Assembly: GCA_023441905.1 (NCBI GenBank)
Contig: JAEZNC010000007.1
Coordinates: forward strand, 1-10,278
Direction of reading: 5' to 3'
Length of the DNA: 10,278 nt
DNA from: Bacillota bacterium
Lineage (GTDB): Bacteria > Bacillota > Clostridia > Christensenellales > SZUA-584
Shown here: piece by piece, positions 6,934 to 10,278 of the stretch
Numbering within the stretch: the stretch's first letter is position 1
Layout of the letters: each line of letters begins with the position of its first letter
Program-made: the position numbers and the translations under genes
The notes under the pieces: model-generated
Database searches by the model: none
The model's input: the letters and a program-made list of their open reading frames with translations, nothing else
Told to the model about the DNA's origin: nothing

Positions 6934-7128
6934 AAGCAGCAATATAGGATAATCCGCCCTTTACGTAGTGGGAGCGAAGCGACGACTACGATGCGGATGA
7001 GGTTTTGTTGTGATTGATTATTATTTGCATTGAATTGCTCGAAGTGTCAAACGGAGGGTTTCTCTCCCCCAGTCACCTATCGGTGACAGCCCCCAATCCA
7101 CCCGTATGGGTAGTCTTCAGAGGGGGCC
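6934..7128 (+). repeat. Direct repeat copy A (matches 7207-7382)
   Basis: Positions 6934-7094 match 7207-7367 with 7 differences in 161 bp, only 3 of them after 6948. Inside, from 5' to 3': ATCCGC (6952-6957) pairing with GCGGAT (6993-6998); CGTAGT (6964-6969) pairing with ACTACG (6985-6990) around the GAGCGAAGCGAC core; a spacer with TGTCAAACGGAGGGTTTCTC; a hairpin GTCACC-TATC-GGTGAC; and a GCCCCC...GGGGGC stem. Copy A has about 19 extra nt in that last stem, itself a small hairpin ACCC-GTAT-GGGT (within 7099-7111). The order is that of a structured intergenic repeat of MITE or REP type; no transposase is present. Confidence 0.75.
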
Positions 7129-7157
7129 AAGAGAAGAGGTTTTTTGACACTCTGATA

Positions 7158-7187
7158 CGCTCTTATCGAGAGAGTCGGGCTGCCGAT
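7158..7187 (+). repeat. Decayed duplicate of the isomerase gene's 3' end
   Basis: This segment agrees with 6751-6780, the last codons and stop of the isomerase gene, at 25 of 30 positions, including AGAGTCGGGCTG against CGAGTCGGGCTG. Similarity continues weakly upstream (ACTCTGAT against ACTCAGAT). It is not translated in any sensible frame. It implies that the spacer grew by duplication of a unit that included the gene end. Confidence 0.45.
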
Positions 7188-7206
7188 ATCGCAACGTATG
7201 CATGAA

Positions 7207-7382
7207 AAGCGGCGATATCAGATAATCCGCCCTTTACGTAGTGGGAGTGAGGCGACGACTACGATGCGGATGAGGTTTTGTTGTGATTGATTATTATTTG
7301 CATTAAATTGCTCGAAGTGTCAAACGGAGGGTTTCTCTCCCCCAGTCACCTATCGGTGACAGCCCCCTGTTCAGAGGGGGCC
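7207..7382 (+). repeat. Direct repeat copy B (matches 6934-7128)
   Basis: The second copy has the same modules as copy A: ATCCGC (7225-7230) with GCGGAT (7266-7271), the core in the variant form GAGTGAGGCGAC, hairpin GTCACC-TATC-GGTGAC (7345-7360), and the stem GCCCCCT (7362-7368), 6-nt loop, AGGGGGC (7375-7381). It lacks the 19-nt insert of copy A. It ends about 50 nt before the regulator's start codon, so it may influence that gene's transcription; TTGTGA (7281-7286) and TTAAAT (7303-7308), 16 nt apart, could be a weak promoter. Confidence 0.75.
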
Positions 7383-7433
7383 GCCATAAAAGCTTGAATT
7401 TGCTCTTTCTGAATGAGCAGCGGAGGGTATGCG

Positions 7434-8165
7434 ATGAGCCAATCTCTCAAAAAAGGCATAGAAGCGATGATGTTTCTCGCGACACGCAAAAGCGTGGGCG
7501 TGACGGAGCTCGCCGAGGCGCTTGATATCAACAAGAGCACGGCGTTTCGTATTCTCGATACGTTTCTTGAGGCCAACATGGTAGAAAAGAACCGGGAAAC
7601 GCTCAAATACAAGCTCGGTCCCGCCATTTTGCAGCTCTCGGAGCAGTACTACAGGAATTTCAACATCATTGCGGCCGCAAAGCCGCTCATGGAGCAGCTC
7701 GCGTGCGATATCCGCGAGTCCGTGCATCTTTGCGTTTGCTCCAATAACAACGCCGTGATTATCGAGCAGATCATGTCGGATTCGCGGCTCGTCGTCAACG
7801 CCAAAATCGGCAACAGCGAACCGCTGCATTGCTCGTCCGTCGGCAAGTGTCTGCTGGCCTTTACATCCGATGCCGAAAGGGAAAGCATGATGGCGCATAT
7901 CACGTATGATATTTATACGGAAAAAACCATACGCTGCAAGGAAGACCTGTACGCCGAGATTGAGAAGGTGAGGGCACAAGGGTACGCCGTGGACGACGGG
8001 GAATTAAGCGGCGACATCAAATGCGTGGCCGTGCCCGTGTTCGACGACAAGAACGCCTGCCACTATTCGCTGGGCACGTCGGGCGCGGTGAGCCGCATGA
8101 CGGACGATAAGCTTGACCGGATCATCCCGCTTCTTCTCAAAACTGCGGCGGGCATTTTTAGCTGA
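7434..8165 (+). CDS. IclR-family transcriptional regulator
   Basis: A 243-aa DNA-binding regulator of normal IclR length. The N-terminal winged helix-turn-helix covers about residues 4-65, with the helix-turn-helix at about 23-42 (VTELAEALDINKSTAFRILD) and the wing ending in LKYKLGPAILQLS. The effector-binding domain follows (about 80-240), with the family's PLHCSSVGKCLLAF segment, GYAVDDGE and the C-terminal VAVPVFDD strand. IclR proteins act as dimers and commonly bind small acids or sugar-derived catabolites to control nearby catabolic genes. GGAGGG at 7422-7427, six nt from the ATG at 7434, fixes the start; the in-frame ATG at 7413 precedes this site. The symporter gene begins 25 nt downstream, so the two are probably co-transcribed. 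I infer that it controls this operon and the catabolic operon upstream; its effector is unknown. Confidence 0.93.
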   Translation: MSQSLKKGIEAMMFLATRKSVGVTELAEALDINKSTAFRILDTFLEANMVEKNRETLKYKLGPAILQLSEQYYRNFNIIAAAKPLMEQLACDIRESVHLCVCSNNNAVIIEQIMSDSRLVVNAKIGNSEPLHCSSVGKCLLAFTSDAERESMMAHITYDIYTEKTIRCKEDLYAEIEKVRAQGYAVDDGELSGDIKCVAVPVFDDKNACHYSLGTSGAVSRMTDDKLDRIIPLLLKTAAGIFS

Positions 8166-8190
8166 TGTAAAAAGAAAGGACGGCACAGAT

Positions 8191-9708
8191 ATGAAAGGAA
8201 AGCTTAAACAAAAGCTCGGTTATGCCAGCGGAGATATTTACGGCGGCGGCGCGTTTATGATTTTCAGCCTGCTGTATATGAACTTTCTCGTGCTGGTGGA
8301 GGGGCTTCCCGTTGTGGCCACAACCGTCATCATTTTTATCGGCAAGCTGTGGGACGCGATTACCGACCCGATTGTGGGGCGTATGTCGGACAAAATGCGC
8401 TCACGGTTCGGGCGGCGGCGCATCTTCTTTCTAATCGGCATACTGCCCGTGTTTGTGTCGTTCATCATGCTTTTTTACTCGTTCGGGCTCGAAAACACAA
8501 CGGTAAAAATCATCTACTTCACGCTGACGTACATGCTTTTTGGTACGGCGTTCACGATTGTGATGGTGCCTTATAACGCGATTCTTTCCGACATGACCTC
8601 AGACTACAACGAACGCACAAGCTTTACCACGATGCGCATGGTTTTCTCGGGCGGCGCGTCGCTGTTTGCGGCGGTGGTGCCGGGCATCATCATCAAGGCA
8701 ATCGGCGGCAGCCAGAACGGCCCGCAGCAAAAGGGCGGTTACCTCGTGATGGCTATTATCTTCGGTGCCGTGTTTGCGCTGGCCTGGCTGTTTGCGTTTT
8801 TGGGCACGAAGGAAAAAGACAAACTGCCCGAGGTGGAAAAAATGACGGTGAAAAGCTGGCTGTCCGTCTTTTCCAATAAAGCCTACCGAAATTTCTTAGG
8901 CATATTCCTGTCCTTTCAGGTCGCGGTTGATCTCGTGCTCGCGCTTTTCATATTCTATATCGATATCGTCGTGCTCCAGTACAAAAGCTATGAGCTGGTG
9001 GTGGGCACGCTGCTTGTGTTCTCGGTGCTGTTCATGGTGCTGATGGGGGCCATTGCGAAAAGAAAGGGCAAGGTGTTTCCTATCTATATCGGCATACCGA
9101 TATGGATTCTGACGACGCTTTCGTTTATCTGGGTCAGCAGCGATACGCCCGTCATTGTGCTGTGCATACTCGCGGCGCTGATTGCGGTCGGGTCGGCCGC
9201 GGGGAACCTCTCCACATGGGCGATGCTGACCGATATTTTTGATATTGACGAGCTGCGCACAGGCCAGCGCCGTGAAGGGATTTACAGCGGACTCACCACG
9301 TTTCTTCGCAAATTTGCGAGCGGCGTGGCCGTGCTGCTTCTCGGTTTCGGGCTGGGTGCGTGCGGTTTCGATCAGAACCAGTATGCGATACTCAAGGCGA
9401 GCGTGACCGATTTTGACCCGGCTGTTTACGCGCAGAGCAACGTGGTATCGGGAATTAAATGGACATTCGTGCTGATTCCGCTTGTGTTATTAACCATCTG
9501 TTTCATCTTTGCAGTTCTTAATAAAATCAACAAACGGCGCTTCGACGCGGTTCTTAAGGGTATCGATTTGATCAAGGAGACAGGGACTCTCAACGGCTTA
9601 AGTCCTCAGGAGCTCGATGATGTGCTGACCGCCACCGGTGCAAAAAAAGATGCGCTGTGGGGCGCTGCAATGGAAACTTCAACAAATGATATGACACAAA
9701 ACGTATAA
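8191..9708 (+). CDS. MFS sugar transporter, GPH (glycoside-pentoside-hexuronide:cation symporter) family
   Basis: A 505-aa membrane protein with about 12 hydrophobic segments, expected in the cytoplasmic membrane. It begins with KLGYASGDIYGG, a typical GPH start (GYGxGD). The loop after helix 2 reads WDAITDPIVGRMSDKMRSRFGRRR, with D55, D59, P60 and the basic GRRR at 74-77. The C-terminal half carries GQRREGIYSGL (358-368), also diagnostic. These symporters bring in sugars or their glycosides with H+ or Na+. The family includes transporters for melibiose, xylosides, glucuronides and sulfoquinovose. The ~50-residue soluble tail (about 455-505) is somewhat long. AAAGGA lies 10 nt before the ATG at 8191; a longer frame from 8113 overlaps the regulator gene and is unlikely. 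It probably imports the substrate of the operon. Confidence 0.9.
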   Translation: MKGKLKQKLGYASGDIYGGGAFMIFSLLYMNFLVLVEGLPVVATTVIIFIGKLWDAITDPIVGRMSDKMRSRFGRRRIFFLIGILPVFVSFIMLFYSFGLENTTVKIIYFTLTYMLFGTAFTIVMVPYNAILSDMTSDYNERTSFTTMRMVFSGGASLFAAVVPGIIIKAIGGSQNGPQQKGGYLVMAIIFGAVFALAWLFAFLGTKEKDKLPEVEKMTVKSWLSVFSNKAYRNFLGIFLSFQVAVDLVLALFIFYIDIVVLQYKSYELVVGTLLVFSVLFMVLMGAIAKRKGKVFPIYIGIPIWILTTLSFIWVSSDTPVIVLCILAALIAVGSAAGNLSTWAMLTDIFDIDELRTGQRREGIYSGLTTFLRKFASGVAVLLLGFGLGACGFDQNQYAILKASVTDFDPAVYAQSNVVSGIKWTFVLIPLVLLTICFIFAVLNKINKRRFDAVLKGIDLIKETGTLNGLSPQELDDVLTATGAKKDALWGAAMETSTNDMTQNV

Positions 9709-9713
9709 GGGCA

Positions 9714-9734
9714 GGCAGTCTTATAAAGGCTGCC
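9714..9734 (+). terminator. Hairpin after the symporter stop codon
   Basis: GGCAGTCT (9714-9721), loop TATAA, AGGCTGCC (9727-9734) form an 8-pair stem with one U-G pair, starting 5 nt after the stop. No T-run follows, because a repeat element begins just downstream. After the element, the half-sequence TTATAAAGGCTGC recurs and is followed by GTTTTT (9904-9909). This suggests that an original terminator may have been split by the insertion. Confidence 0.4.
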
Positions 9735-9742
9735 AGACTGCT

Positions 9743-9868
9743 GATAATGTTTCTTCATATCACTAAGTGAGCGATTGCGAGCCGACTCTGTCGTGGATTG
9801 AACCCCATAAGCTTTCCGCTTCGCAGTCACGTCGCTTCGCTCAGCATGACATATGAAGAGACTTATCA
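9743..9868 (-). repeat. MITE-like hairpin element with GAGCGAAGCGAC core
   Basis: Terminal inverted repeats are GATAATGTTTCTTCATAT (9743-9760) and ATATGAAGAGACTTATC (9851-9867), agreeing except for one mismatch and one gap. On the minus strand the inside reads GTCATGCTGAGCGAAGCGAC (9831-9850), the core found at 6845 and 6972 and similar to intergenic repeats I know from many bacterial genomes. A 13-bp direct repeat, TTATAAAGGCTGC, lies on both sides (9721-9733 and 9883-9895). The element is non-coding and has no transposase, so any movement would depend on another element. Confidence 0.55.
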
Positions 9869-9934
9869 TCAATATGATAGCATTATAAAGGCTGCTCTGT
9901 ATCGTTTTTGAAACCGCTTTGTTCGGAGGGGAAC

Positions 9935-10278
9935 ATGGCTTATCTTCATGCACTCAATAAAAGGCTCAGTGCGCTTTATAAAGGCAGGGTGCAGGCTTTC
10001 GAAAGCAGCGGATGCCTGCATCTGACCGGCGAGCTGGACGACTGGCAGCAGATCGTTGAGGCGGGCCTAAAGGCTGTCAACAAGAAAAAATACATCGGCC
10101 TTGTGAACGAGATCAAGCTGTCAGGCCGCGAGATACCACCGATGAAGCTGCCGCCCGTGTCGGACAACACACTTGAAGGGGTAAGCCCCGATGTGCTGAT
10201 CATCGGCGGCGGCATTGTGGGCTGCGCAATCGCGCGCGAGCTCCGGCGGTACGCCATCGATGTGATGCTCGCCGAGAA
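9935..10278 (+). CDS. GlpA-like FAD-dependent oxidoreductase, N-terminal part (truncated by window edge)
   Basis: The first 114 residues are visible. Residues 86-114 start a Rossmann FAD-binding fold: DVLIIGGGIVGCAIARELRR, with G91, G93 and G96 as the GxGxxG dinucleotide motif, as in glycerol-3-phosphate dehydrogenase GlpA and related flavoproteins. These usually begin within a few residues of this motif. Here about 85 residues precede it, with the pattern of a small alpha/beta module (VQAFESSGCLHLTGEL, then a helix, then GLVNEIKLSG) that resembles a BON domain. GGAGGG at 9925-9930 is 4 nt before the ATG. No clear promoter was found; it may be read with the symporter or from within the MITE-like element. 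It could oxidise a polyol or a polyol phosphate and feed electrons to a carrier. The substrate and the rest of the protein are beyond the window. Confidence 0.8.
   Translation, partial: MAYLHALNKRLSALYKGRVQAFESSGCLHLTGELDDWQQIVEAGLKAVNKKKYIGLVNEIKLSGREIPPMKLPPVSDNTLEGVSPDVLIIGGGIVGCAIARELRRYAIDVMLAE

Larger units (their letters stand above)
6780..7433. other. Repeat-rich, gene-free spacer between the isomerase and regulator genes
   Basis: This 654-bp stretch has no protein-like open frame; the short frames in it run through repeats. It contains a run of inverted repeats, two 161-bp direct copies, and a decayed copy of the upstream gene's 3' end. Further inverted repeats not listed separately are ATCCCA/TGGGAT (6872-6901), TCCGC/GCGGA (within 6907-6918), ATTGCT/AGCAAT (6923-6943) and GATATCGC/GCGATATC (7185-7219). 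T6 at 7140-7145 is not next to a stem. Confidence 0.7.

Noticed and set aside
7088..7145. GCCCCC/GGGGGC stem followed by T6 as a Rho-independent terminator
   Set aside because: The T-run begins about 12 nt after the stem and the loop is long in copy A. The same stem in copy B has no T-run, so the stem belongs to the repeat.
6829..7205. Two small plus-strand open frames (62 and 63 codons) in the repeat spacer
   Set aside because: They run through the repeats, lack good ribosome binding sites, and their products differ where the repeats match, so coding is unlikely.
6934..7382. Possible CRISPR-like array
   Set aside because: Only two copies of a 161-bp unit are present, far longer than CRISPR repeats, and there are no regular spacers or cas genes.
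8113..8190. Longer start for the symporter
   Set aside because: It would overlap the regulator gene by over 50 nt in another frame. The GPH start motif follows the ATG at 8191 directly.

Overview
The window looks like part of a Clostridia-type (Bacillota) chromosome, probably a gut or sediment anaerobe. The support is strong AGGAGG/GGAGG ribosome binding sites, moderately GC-rich coding DNA next to AT-rich promoters, and Firmicutes-style protein families (MATE pump, IclR regulator, GPH symporter, GlpA-like flavoprotein). The species cannot be read from the sequence. No rRNA, tRNA or CRISPR array was seen.

Layout. Two minus-strand genes open the window: the N-terminus of a MATE-family exporter (1-227, cut by the window edge) with a near-consensus promoter, and a GNAT N-acetyltransferase (524-997). 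The region between 998 and 1334 holds a 9+9 bp palindrome over the acetyltransferase promoter, a degenerate dispersed repeat, a 7+7 bp palindrome, and a good promoter for the main operon. That operon (1335-6779, plus strand) has five tightly packed genes: an IolD-like thiamine-diphosphate enzyme, a Gfo/Idh/MocA dehydrogenase, the N- and C-halves of a split transketolase, and a divergent RpiB/LacAB-type sugar isomerase. Next comes a 654-bp gene-free stretch full of repeats (6780-7433), with two 161-bp direct copies 273 bp apart. Then follow an IclR regulator (7434-8165) and a GPH-type sugar:cation symporter (8191-9708). A second MITE-like hairpin element (about 9743-9868) precedes the start of a GlpA-like FAD oxidoreductase (9935 to the window end), which carries an unusual N-terminal extension.

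How the genes may work together. I infer a catabolic locus for a sugar, cyclitol or related polyol. The symporter would import it, and the IclR protein would sense an intermediate and control transcription. The Gfo/Idh enzyme, and possibly the flavoprotein, would oxidise it. The IolD-like enzyme would act on a ketone or diketone intermediate. The split transketolase would remove C2 ketol units, and the RpiB-like isomerase would convert an aldose/ketose fragment so that the transketolase can act again. Split transketolases with specialised isomerases are known from apiose and sulfoquinovose catabolism. Combining them with an IolD-like enzyme is not a pathway I recognise, and the substrate remains undetermined.
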